In this document: positions 47,101 to 59,100 of the stretch, in pieces
Layout: every line of letters starts with the position of its first letter
How positions within the stretch are numbered: the first letter of the stretch is position 1
Assembly: GCF_001522545.3 (NCBI RefSeq)
Contig: NC_031770.1
Coordinates: 10,274,372-10,338,371 of the forward strand
Origin: Parus major
Lineage: Eukaryota > Chordata > Aves > Passeriformes > Paridae
Length of the DNA: 64,000 nucleotides
Direction of reading: 5' to 3'
The notes under the pieces: generated by a model
What the model saw: only the letters and a program-made list of their open reading frames with translations
What the model was told of the DNA's origin: nothing
The model's database searches: none
Translations under genes and position numbers: made by a program

Positions 47101-49228
47101 GAACCTCAGAAGAAACACTCTCTGGGTATCTCCAGGGCCTCCTCCACCCTGGAGATTTCTCTCGTTGTCAGTAATTGATAATTTGCTCCTGGCACACCCA
47201 CACACAGCAAGCTGGCAGGGGTGCAGCCTTGTGAGTTTGAACACAAGTTTCCAAAAAAAGTCTATGGGCACGTATGTTTGTGAGGGGGTGAGCCACACGA
47301 GTATCTAACACATTGCAGTGACTCATGGGAAAATTTCAGAGATAAGAAGGAAGAGGAGACAAAGTAAAGAGCAGAAAAACCCAGAATAGCTTGTTTTAGC
47401 CAGCTGTTTGTGCAAATGGAAGGCTGCACATGAAACCAAATACACTGAGAAATTATCAGGGCATGAAGATGTGCCATTAGCTTTGCAAAGGGTGAGTTTT
47501 TCAGCCCATGAGCACAGCACAGAACTTACAGTGCCATGATGGCAACTTCTTTAGTGGTGTAACATACCCATGATCGTAAAACTTTTATTTTTATTTTTTT
47601 TTTGTTTAGATTCTTATGCTATTACTTTCATACTCAAAAATACCCTGGCAGGACATGAAAATCTCCTCCAGCTTTAACCAGAAAGACAGACTATACATGT
47701 AAAGCACTTTGCTTCAATAGAAAAAACCCCACATCTTTTCCTCAATATCTGACTCATTGTTTTTCACCTGATTTGTCTCTGATTAGTACCAGCCAAGTCT
47801 AAAGACTAAACACAAGCCTGAGAGAAAAAGGTCTGCTTGTACAGAGGAGCATGAAATCATGGACAAAACACATCTTCATAATTTCAAGTGTAAGAGATCT
47901 CCATGTTCTCGTTTTCAGCACAAAAAGTCATGTTCCATCCACTTCAGTGACCCAGCCCTTGCCTTCATCAAAAATACCATTGAGTGTCAAAGGATGCTGG
48001 CATTTGCATTAACAATGCTCATACTGTGAAGCATGTTTACCACTGAGGAGAGGAAAAGAAAAAAATACTTATTTCCATGTGCAATAGACCCATTTGTTCG
48101 TATTTGGTTCTCAAAATCTAGTTTCAAGTAAGCCCAACTCACAATAAAGGGTGAAAGAGGGAGATTAGTGCAGGCTACAGATGACAGATGAGCTAAAGGG
48201 GAAGAGAGGGGAAAGGATAATGACCCTTTGGTTTGCTGATGTTCAATGAGGCATCTGAAGACTTCACCCAGCGCGTGCACAATCAATTCTCTCTGTAAAT
48301 CCATTAAAACCCTTGACAGCATCCTGTTTGAAGCTGGGATTGCCACGTGATTCACTGCTCCAGAGGGGAAAACCATCAGAAAGAAGGAGCAGTGTCCTCA
48401 TGCACCCCAAGCCACGTGTCCTGTCACCAGCGTGAGGTTCCATTGCTCCAGACTGAGGGACAATTCTAACTGACAGTGGTGTGCATGTCTTCATCTCAAC
48501 TACAGCTCACTTGAAATGCAAATAAGCTGCTTACTCTCAAGCTGCCCTCTGCCCAATTCTAATCAAGACTCCAGAGTAATAAGCCTTGTTTGTGCTCATG
48601 TGCACCTCAGCTAGCAAAGCTGGTTCTTAGCATAATCATCACTATGAACAAAATTTTACAGCTTAGCCACACAAATGTACCACATAAAGCTCATTACTTC
48701 AAATATATTTGAAGACGCAGGTGCCACGTAATTCTTCTGTATTCCATCCTTGTTATTAAAGCTCTGTTCACTAAATCCACAGAATTTTAGACAAGGAGTT
48801 TCATGCAAAATTTCAAGTGAAGATCTCATACAGTGCTTTAAAAAAACACCAAACACCAAACCACACACAGCCATAAGAATATAATCTATTTACAGCTTCC
48901 CAGAAAAATCAGCTGTGCTGCAGAGCAAGAACCACACAGTGTTTCCATAACACAGCATTGGGGCTCAGTAGGATAATATAACAGGACAGGGAGACACCCT
49001 GAAAACCTGAACCTTCCCCAGAACAACCTCTGTACCTTCATGTGCTCATGGGCAGCTTTAACCTGGGACACTTTGTGGTTCTCTGCTGTGCTGCACAACT
49101 CCACTAAAGGAGAAAAACCCCAGGAGCTCTGCTGACACCAAACAAGGAACCAAGTTTGGGAGTGAGGAGGAAGCCAAGGGAACAAAAAGATGGAGGAAAG
49201 AGACAGAACAGCAGCCTGAGGGGCAGAA
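47101..49228. other. COMMD1 intron 2 segment; no gene
   Basis: Unique-looking sequence with no recognised exon or element. Minus-strand open frames near 48.0-48.5 kb are short and unassigned. Confidence 0.5.
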
Positions 49229-49393
49229 GGGAAAAGAGGAGAGGCAGAAGAAATGAAAGCAGAACCAGCAGGGAAAGAGAGGAGGGAAAAGAGGAGAGGC
49301 AGAAGAAATGAAAGCAGAACCAGCAGGGAAAGAGAGGAGGGAAAAGAGGAGAGGCAGAAGAAATGAAAGCAGAACCAGCAGGGAAAGAGAGGA
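49229..49393. repeat. 55-bp minisatellite, three perfect copies
   Basis: The unit starts GGGAAAAGAGGAGAGGCAGA and ends CAGGGAAAGAGAGGA. Copies lie at 49229-49283, 49284-49338 and 49339-49393 and appear identical. The unit is purine-rich on the + strand. As 55 is not a multiple of three, the repeat-bearing open frames on the minus strand are not a protein repeat. Confidence 0.96.
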
Positions 49394-51340
49394 GAGAAGT
49401 GGGGCCTCACACACAACCAGGCAGGCAGTGCTACTGCTGAGGGGTGACTGACCTGCTGCTCAAGACCCACTGGACTCCAAGCCCACTGCACTATTGCTTA
49501 CTTCTTTAGCAAAGCCTGAGAGTGACTGACCTTACTGATTAGAGGGCATGCAATATAACCAAATTACTACATTTTATTAGGTGCAAAATGATATTGCTTC
49601 ACACTCAAAAATTTGGAAAAAGCAAGATGTTCAGAGAAGGACAGAGGTTGAATAATACCTGGAACTGGCATGGAGCAGAAGATTCTGGGGAAACCATTTC
49701 GGATTAAAGGCAGCATTTGACGTAGGATCTATCAACAGGGAAAGGAAAGAGAAGCACTAAAAGCCGTTTCCTGGATTTTGGATGGGGAGGATATTAACAA
49801 TCTGCTCCAATAGATCTCCATTTCAGATTTTCTCTGGCTGAAAAAAAATCCTCACCAGTATTTTCGCCTATGACTTACAGATATCATGAGTGTTCTGCCA
49901 TTATAATGCATGGAGACATTAAATAAACTTCTTTGCCCACAGGTAAATGTTCTTGTGTGCATACAGGAGGCCCTAGCCAACATTTGTCCAGGTGATAACT
50001 CTGTGTGTGCTCCATGTTTTATCCAGGCTTAGTCAGAGGTGCCTGGGACTGGTTTGCAGGACTGATGTCCATCACTGCTGTGGCTGCACTGCCAGAGACA
50101 TACCCTGGCAATACCACAAAGGCTCTGCACTCTGGGAACTTGGGCTGACGGCTTCTCACACCGACCACCAGAATTAATGGAAATCCTTGTGTTTATGTTC
50201 TCCACCTTCAGATTGTATCCTTCAAATGGGAATTAAAATACCTGATATATAACTGATTATAAGTATTAATTTATGAGATTTTTATAGCAGTAAGAGGGGT
50301 TGTGTAGGAGCCTCCACAATAATAAATACTATTGAAATAAACTAAATAAAATTAATAATTTTGTATTCAAAGCACAGCGAAAACAAACATTAAACAAAGA
50401 GAGAATGAATGAAGAAGACAAATTACTTAGCAGCACCCTTTCAACAAACATCTTATTATTCGGGGCAGTGAATGAAACAGAGTCCATGTGGGAGAGAAAA
50501 CAAACACACAACCAGAGCCAAGCAAAGGGCACAGAAGAAAGGAGGGCGCGGAGGAGCCGCGCTCAGGCGGGGAATGCTGCCAAATGGGGAAGGCGCTGAG
50601 GCAGCAAAGGGAGAGGCCTGGTGACAACTCCCTGTCTTCAGGAGAAAGCCCTGGCCTCTGAGAGGGCTGTTGGACATTGGTGCTTTTTCCTAGGATGGGA
50701 CACGATGAACCATGCTGACCCGGAGCACAAGTATTTGAAGTCATGTGTAAATTCCTGGCTGGCAGTGAGTCTCATACTCCCTGTTCACACATAAAAGCAC
50801 TGGCCGTGCTCAGCCCTCAGCCAGGAGCTGTGTGTGCTGCCCCAAGGGAAAGGCAGGAGCTGAAATCTCTCCTGGGAGCCAGAAGAGTTCATGGAGAGCT
50901 CCACATGGTATCATGCAAACACACCAAAAGGGGCAGAAGGAAGGACTGAGCTTGGAGCACAGCATCCCACCTCGCACAGCCCCTTCCAAAAATCCTCTTC
51001 CAAAAAAGCAACACCGGAGAACAGCAACATCCAATTCTCTTTGAAAGAAAGTACTGCTTGCTCAGAGCAAAAGTCAGTGGTTTAGGTTCAAATACAAAGA
51101 TTTTCTGAACACAGTTTTCTTACCAGGTAGCTTCTGCATGAGGATCACAGCAAGCCTACATCTCTCACACAACTCAAAGGCAACTGGGATGTGACAGCAT
51201 CATCTAACACCCAAGTCCCTCAAACTGAGTTCTCCTCCAGCAGTTCTGGAGAACAGTCCCCTTTAGAAGTGAGCAAGTCCTTTTGATCTCTGTTACAGAT
51301 ACACATTATATTGTTGGCTTTTTGCAAATATTGGAATGAA
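49394..51340. other. COMMD1 intron 2 segment; no gene
   Basis: Mostly AT-rich, with one small CpG cluster at 50541-50595 that contains the inverted repeat GCGCGG/CCGCGC. No exon or RNA gene was recognised. Confidence 0.5.
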
Positions 51341-51893
51341 TGTTATGTGTATATGGTTAGATGTTGTATATGTTGTATTAGTGTGGTTCCTTCTATTTCT
51401 GTGGTTGATGGAGCTTAGAAATGGTAGTATAATATACATATGTGTTGAGCTATGGCATGGTATTGGAGCGGGGACTACTTTTGTTTGTATAACCCAGGGA
51501 CTAGAGGAGATGGTTGGAGACTCCCCATTCTTATATTATCTTATCCAGATGAAGACAGCAGTGACCAGAGCTCTGGGGAAGAAATTTATTGCATTTCTGT
51601 TATCAGGGAATATGAAACTCAGTGGAGCCAAGAAGATGGATTTATTGAGAAAGGGGCGAGTCAAAAACTAAACAAATAAACATCCAAAACTTAAAGAGAA
51701 TGTTTGAATCATGTATGAGAATTTATGAACATGCAGTGGGGTTCTGTTTTTAAGGGACAATCCTTTGTTAGTAAGGTGTGCTCTCTTGGCTGAATGCAGA
51801 GACACCCGGTCATATCTGTTCACTTTATCTCCTAACTGTCTTTTTATTAAACTTTTAAATTGTATAAAAAATATGTGAACCTCGTTTTTCACA
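51341..51893 (+). mobile_element. Probable solitary endogenous-retrovirus LTR
   Basis: The 553-base block opens TGTTATGTGTATATGGTTAG and closes CCTCGTTTTTCACA, giving the TG...CA termini of LTRs. It carries a TATA-like stretch near 51425-51437 and an ATTAAA poly(A) signal at 51846-51851 about 40 bases before the end, the usual U3-R-U5 order. Its wording resembles passerine ERV LTRs I remember, though I cannot name the family. No matching target-site duplication was found at these ends, and no gag, pol or env sequence flanks it. Open frames inside it (51336-51679) are chance frames of the LTR. Confidence 0.5.
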
Positions 51894-52981
51894 ATCTCCA
51901 AGCTCTGTGCCTGGAAAAACAAGCCTCTTCTTTTCTTCACTGCCTCTTTCCCCAGAGAGCAGCTTCAAACCCTTGAAACTGATCCATTTGTCCATCATCT
52001 TTCAAAGCCTCGCTCTCAGATGCAGGTATTGTCTTTCTTCTCCTTTAGCATCCACCCAGCTTGACTTGGTGTGCTTGCAGAGGGAAGCGTGGGGATACAA
52101 AAGTGGCTCAGTCACACCTCATATCCAGACCAAGACATATATCAGTGCTCCTGGATCACAGGAACTTGGACAATTATCCATGCTGTTAATTGTCATGCAA
52201 AGCATTTGGTGTGCTTAAAGCTGTAAGTACTTCTGCTCAGTAAACTCAGTGTTTGTTCCATATGACTTTAATAAAGAAACTCACATTTAAACACGTTTTC
52301 TTTGTAATTTCATTTGTAACTAGCATTAATTTTTAGCCCAAGAGTTTTGATTTAATGCAAATACAGGTCTCTCACCCAGCAGCCTGCACTTCTTTGGCTG
52401 ACAGTTTAATGACATTCACTAAACTACACTTCCCACAGTGTAATGGGAGGTGCTGCATTTATTTTCTGCTTTTGCTTCCTAAAAATGAAGGCTGAAGAAG
52501 TTTGCCTCCACTGCCTTTAGCTGAACAAAGTGAGAGGTTTTATCCATAGCACCATTTGAGAGGAGCTGTCAAGCTACATTAATCACTAGGCAGTGCAGAC
52601 AGAGGGTGGAATCTATCTCACCAAACCTTAGGCTCCTAGAGTTGACCTAGTAATGCTTGCTTTCCTTTGGAGTCCATATTCTTCCAGGGAATAGTCCAAG
52701 GCAGACAGATTTATCATTCCCTCAAGCAGCCTGGGTTTCTCCATGTCCTCTCTGGTGAGCTCTGGGTGACCAGCAGATGCAGACAGGGCTCATTCATTGT
52801 TCAACTCAATCTTCAGTGAGAAGAAGCATGTGAATCAACACCTCTTTTTCACATTCTCACAGCAGTAGCTATCACAAAAGCCAATTCTGTCAAGTGGCAT
52901 GTTTATTCTCTTTGAATAATCAAGATATTTGTAGGCAGGAACAGGTTCCAGTCTAATTAAATTTGATCAGATTTGAGCCTC

Positions 52982-53016
52982 CTCCCAGACAGTTGCACTT
53001 CATAGCTGTCTGGGAG
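52982..53016. repeat. Perfect 11-bp inverted repeat with 13-nt spacer
   Basis: CTCCCAGACAG (52982-52992) pairs exactly with CTGTCTGGGAG (53006-53016). A G-U or T-A pair can extend the stem inward. Confidence 0.92.
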
Positions 53017-56000
53017 CATCACGGTGATGTTTACTGGGAAACACGAGAGTTCCATTTCTGTAAAAGCAGGCGGTTCACAATTAGCTGCAGATAACTCAAA
53101 ACGACTGCTTAGAGCAGAAATGTAATTTTCTGAAAGGGGTTATTGGTCCTGACCATGATGCAGTGCACTCATGATCTGTCACACCTCATTACTTCAGATC
53201 AAGGAAGTCAGGCCAGTGTAACTGGCTCTAACTGGATACCTTAGAGAATCTCCTCAATGCTGAGTCCTTTTAAGATGCTGCCTTCCAGGCTAAAGTCTTC
53301 CAAAAAAAAGCAATTATCAAACTCATTTTCTCAAGTTCTGTGGTGTATTTACAGGTTAAATGGAATGAAATTTTTTAATAGTTCTTAAAGCACAGCTTCA
53401 CTTTTGAGGGCAATTCAACAGAAATGGAAGCAATTGACTGAAAAGTTTATTGCCTGTAAGCATTCAAATACCACTTCAGGGGTTTAAAAAAAAAAATCTG
53501 GATATTATAGCAGCTTTGCATGTTCAACCAAGATTCAGAAGCTGTCGAATTCTAATTCCAGTAGTAATTTGTATCTCATTTAGTTAGGCCACTGCAAATT
53601 AAATACAGGGCAAGCACATCCCCGATTTGCATTGGTGGAGCCTGGCCATATTTGAACACAAGGAAACTTTGCTCTTTTCATCTTCTATCTGCCTATCTAA
53701 CTCCACGTAATGCAGTCTGGGAACTCAAATTACAATACCACAATCTTCACTAGGTCTCCACTGACGCAATTTATTACCATTCAATCATTAGGAGTGTGAC
53801 AATGAGTACAAGGAGCACTGATTCCCAGCACAGAGGTCCTTTGGTTGTGCAAGGTCAGCGTAAAAAGCACAACGAAGTTATTTCTGTCCATAAACCAAGA
53901 GTTTTTCTACTCTCCTTGTGATAAAAAAAGGGGGAAAAAAAGCCCTGAAAAATTGGCATCAAGTATGGCTACTTCTAAAATTGGGACTGTATTTCAAGCA
54001 TTTATTAACCAAATTAAGCATATGCAATTTAAATTATGCTTTCCTTGTCATATTAACATTTTAATGAATATACATCAGTGAATTGAACTAAAAATATATT
54101 GAAGATTTGCATGTCTGATTATCTCTGTGCAGTTTTGCAACTGATAATTTGAAAGGAGGACAGAAAAAAAAAACCCTTGTGTGTCAAGGTCTATGCAAAA
54201 TTACAGCTGCAAGAGGTTTCTTAATCAAAGGATTGTCTTATATCTTTTGTAAGTTAGAATCTCTTTCTAAATGAAGAGGATTTGCTCCAGGAATTATGTT
54301 CAAAGTAGTCATTTCCTCAAGTAGTATATAGGACAATGATGTCTTAACCAAAAGCACTTGCCAGGGATCTCCTCACTGATATAACCATCTCCTTTCAGAG
54401 AAAAGCAGGGAAACTTATGCTTCACCCCACTGCCTTGGTAAGTATTTTCAAAACAAGCAAAAAGAAAAAAAAAAAAAACTGGACCAGATGCATGTAAGGA
54501 AACAGAGAAAGCTATTTTGAGGAAGAAATTGTCAACACCAACCAACTTCTTTTAACCACTGAATGAAAAAAAACCCTGAACAACAAGTGAGTTTATTTGT
54601 TAAAGCTGTGGGTAAGTCAGGACTCTGTTGCTGTTCCCAGACTTAGAGGATCACTTCAGGCAACACAGCCAAGCTGTGGCTCAGCTCACCACATTTCCCA
54701 CTAACACTAGACAAAACTACCAGGCAAGGAATAGGACCAGAATTTCAATCATGTTTCTCATTACTGCTGTTACAAATCTATGTAGCTGAGAAACTTCTAG
54801 AAACAAAGAATATCAACACTGTTAAAGTATCAAGATTTCCCCCTTCTTGCAATCTGCGCAGATTCCCACCTCCAGATATCCTTTTAGATCATTTCCATAT
54901 CAGATACCTTTTCCACCCTTCTCCAAATGAACTCTACAATACAAAACTCATCCAACAGACATGTCTCTCATTTTCTATTCCTCCTCCATTCTTGGAAAAA
55001 AACCTGGCACTTTAGAGAAATTATCCCCAACATTCAAGGAGAGCTGCTTCATTTCTGTTCAAGAGATCACTAGCTAGAATTTAAAATGGGGATTCTTTCA
55101 ACGTGCATGGTTAAATGAGCATTTTTTCCAAGGCAAGGCAGAGCTCTCAATTTCTTTTGCTCAATTTTGCCCTCAACCTGTCCCTTCAACAAATTGATCC
55201 ATACTAAAAATAATCTGAGTGGAAAAAAAAAATAAAAGGGCGAGGAAGGAACAAAAAAATATCATTTGGACTCAATCAGCCACTTTCAGCTCCGTGAACA
55301 CGTCACTGCTGGGGCAGCACAAGGCTGAGGACAAGCAGCAAGGAAAAGACCAAAACCACCCTCTCAAACCCACGTGTCATCTTCTGTGGCAGTTCCAGTT
55401 AGTGCCTTTTTTCAGTCCATATTTTGACAAGATGAAGCCAGCATACCAAGGAGCAGACAAATCTATTTAATACAGAGGTAAGTGAACCTGCAAAAAAAGG
55501 GCTTTGTTTCCTATAGTCTTCATCCAGTCCCTTGGGAAGGGGCAGGAGTCTCTCCCAGAACTTCTCTGCTGGCCTCTAGAAGTCCCTAGTCCCAAGCAGC
55601 ACTGCTAGTGGTTTGTAACAGCAAGGGAAACTGCAGCAGGAGTGAGAACTTGATTTTATCCAAACAGGGTGCTAGTATTCCAAGCATTTCATGTGGTGAT
55701 TAACTGCATTTCCATGCAGGGAGCTCACAGAACCTCAGCATTGATGCCAACTCCCAAGGACAGCTTTGCACACCAGCAGATTCCAGCCAGCTACCTGTGG
55801 AATCACTCCCTTGCAGGAGAGGTTTTGCAAACAGAATGATAAGAGGAAAAGAAAAAAAATTATATTTATCTTTTTTCATTTTTAGCTAGGATGAGTAGAA
55901 GCTCTAGGAGGATGGAAAGCCCCAGTTTGCAGAAACTAGAATGGAAACACCTGCTCAATGAAAAGATTACACTGAGAACTAGCCATGAACTGAAGGGATT

Positions 56001-56091
56001 TTGCTTTCCCACTGTGGACTGTGTTTCTTCTGTTGCATCAATTCTTGCACAGCAAAAACCTGGGGTCCATCTTTTATAAAATGTATATAAA

Positions 56092-56116
56092 AATATATAC
56101 ACACACACATATATTT
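56092..56116. repeat. Mixed (TA)n/(CA)n microsatellite
   Basis: ATATATACACACACACATAT: short alternating purine-pyrimidine tract. Confidence 0.85.
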
Positions 56117-59100
56117 AAGATACAATAAAGAGAATCCAAAGGACTAAGCAGCAAAAAGAGTGTAATGCTCTACAAGTGTTTCTCCCCAGTTATGTGCCAG
56201 CTTTCTTCTGTTCTTCTAATACCTTCTCCCACACTAGCTTTTCCTAATTAAAATAAATTAAGAACCTCTTCTTACTTACACCCCGAATGCCAATGCTCAG
56301 AGATCTCAAAAGGGATCATGACAAAAGGATCTCAAAAGCACTTCTCAACAGCAAAGTGGCACAGTGTCAAGAGGGGAAAGGCTGGCCAACTGGCAAAACA
56401 ACAATTTTGAATGTATTTGGCCAGGCTAGGCCTGTAAAAACAAGATCTTTGTCAGCCAATGCAGTGGGCACTTGTGTTCATAACAACTCCTTTTTTTCCT
56501 GAGTTTCCTAAGAACAAATTACTTGCTAATGTTGATATCCAACTCCCCCAAAGAACACAAATGGACAACACCACCAAAGCTAAGATGCAAAGAGGCTTTG
56601 ATTTGCTGTAAACAGGCTCTCCAGCAAAGAAATTTCCTGTTTTTAAGAAGTTTTTGAGAATCAAGCAAAACTTTTGACTTTTGTTAAAAGGATGCTAGTG
56701 GAGATTACAATTTTTGGTCTCCAACTGCATTTTGCCTCAATTACAGACTTGCTTTGCTGCAAGGTCATGCAGCCAAATGGTGCCAGTCTGCATGTGGCAT
56801 GCTGTGCAAATGCAGTGCTTTATTTGCATGTTTGCAGACACTCTCCACATAGCCCCAAGTCCACGGTGGTGGGGAATTGCACAGACAGTGGGACAGCCTG
56901 TGATTATTTACACAAGAGCTGCACAAGTCACATTGAAACTGCTCTGCCAACCTGCCTCAAACAGAACAACTCCTTTTGTCATGGGGGAGACGCAGTTTAG
57001 GGTCTCTGACTCTGCAGAGCAAACTCAAGAAAAGGTATATGGTGAAACACTTCTGCTGGGACAACTTTCAACAGCCACATCTGTTGACCCCAGCTGCCTC
57101 TGTGCTAGCCTCCTTGCAATCTGTTTCTCAAGGCTGCAAGAGATGCTCTGGAGGGCATTTCATCAAAGCTACACACATTTTATTTCTGTGTGTGAATGCC
57201 AGATTGATGTTAGATTGCAAAATATTTGTTGATAACACTGATATTATATATAACAGATTGCAAGTCCTCTGTCATAATGTGCAAGACCCGAGAAGGTAAA
57301 AATTTCAAGGGTCCAGGACTGAATCTGAATTTAGGTGTATGAAAGGCAGTAAATAATCATCACAGCTGGCTTCATACAGCTCACCTTCAATTAATGCAGA
57401 ATTTCTCCCTGTAATACCCTGAGCTCAGCCACAATCAAAAATACTTGTATCTCAGTTAACTTGCTCTATTTAATAACTTCAGCAAATCCAGTTCCAGAGT
57501 AAAGACAGGGAATATATGAGTATGTGTGCACTTGCGTATCCACATATACAGGGTACAAATAAACCAGCATAGAAACTGTCAGCACAACTGATTATAGAAT
57601 ATCCTTGCTTTGTATAGGATGTATGCATGAGGTAAAAAATACTGTCAGATATACCCAGTGGAAAAGTGACAGTTTGAGTCAGACAGTTATTTAATACCTC
57701 CATTTAATGCTCTTATCTCCTTAACACACTTATTACACTTCCATGTCCCAAGAACTACAAATAACAGAATTCTCTTCTTGTTCCCCAAGTTTCTCCCTAC
57801 TCCAAGAAGGTGACAAAAATTGACCTGTCGAAGCAGAGCACTACAGAGAGTACCATGCAGAGGATTAAGTAAATAACTGAATTAAGTCAGTCAACTGTGT
57901 TCATTTCCTCTGTGCTGAGTGACCTGCTGCCCTCTCCATTTTTTATTTGCTTTTGCACTGTACTGCCCTTACGTAAGTGTTCCCTCCAGCTCATAAATTT
58001 CCAAGGTGAACAAAAGCTCAAATGATTACATTCAGCTTGGCCACAAAGGTGATTTTTTTCCCAACTGACTTCTACTTAGCAGATTCTATCATTTTAATCA
58101 CATAAAAATATTAAGCCCATTTGGGTTAAGTTGATTAATTTGGCTTCTAAATGCCTGTGCTTTCCCATTTCCGACTGGAACATCATTTCTGATGATATTA
58201 ACAGCTACAAAGATTAAGATAGATTATGGCTGGAAAGGAAAAATGGTTTGGTGGTTGCCTTTCCTTCCTTTTTGCAGGCCAGGCTGGTGTTATTTTGGTT
58301 TGGGTACCTGGAGCTGCTTTTCATCTCCGCACGCATTGCTTTGCCCACACCAATATCCTACAAAAAGCAATCTTTCCAAACAGATCCTTACATAAAAAAG
58401 ATCCATTATCTGGGGCTATTTTCAGCCATATCTCTGAAGCAGCCTGACCTGGAGTCACACAGAAGCAAAAGCAGGCGCAGCCATAATCCTTCCTCCCTAT
58501 GGCATGAGTTTACTCCTGATGTTCTCTTGGTCTGACCTCTCTGCAGCAGCAACAGCTATGGCTGGGGATAACTGCAGCTGACAAAAGCCAAGAGAAAAAT
58601 GGCTTAGAAAAATGCACAAAGCACCACCACATCCTTTGCAGCGTTCAGTCTGAACTCCCAGCAAGGGAATGAATTTTCTAGAAGATTTTTTTATTACATT
58701 GTGAAAGCATGCTTATGTGTGAATGCTAAAAATAAATATAATTTGTTTGTAGCACAGACGATAGAAATTTCAGCCTAAATTTGTCTAGACCTAATTAACA
58801 AGTCAGAAAAAAAAAATTAATCTCCCAGAAGTTTACTTTGAGACCTACTTCACTCCTTCGTAAAACATTAATTAAATCTTTATAGTCACTCCAACTAAAA
58901 CTTGATGAAATGTCAAGCTCCAGACCTTCAAAATATTGGTAGCATTTTATCTCCTACATATAGCACGTGACAATAGGCCTTATGAACTCTTTCCACACAT
59001 AAACCAATAGAATTATTACCTGAATTGTTATTACTATTTTCTCTTAATTACTAGGGTCTGGACCCTCCCAGTAGCAGACAGTAGGTAAACTGCCAGCTGA

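Noticed and set aside
49229..49393. CRISPR-like direct repeats
   Set aside because: Copies are contiguous with no unique spacers, and the context is a vertebrate intron.
48886..49491. 201-codon minus-strand frame with Ser/Leu/Phe-rich repeated segments
   Set aside because: The repetition comes from the 55-bp minisatellite. The period is not a multiple of three, so each copy is read in another frame.
51336..51679. Hydrophobic 111-codon frame and an overlapping 75-codon frame resembling a small membrane or retroviral protein
   Set aside because: Both lie inside the probable LTR, overlap each other in different frames and match no protein I know.
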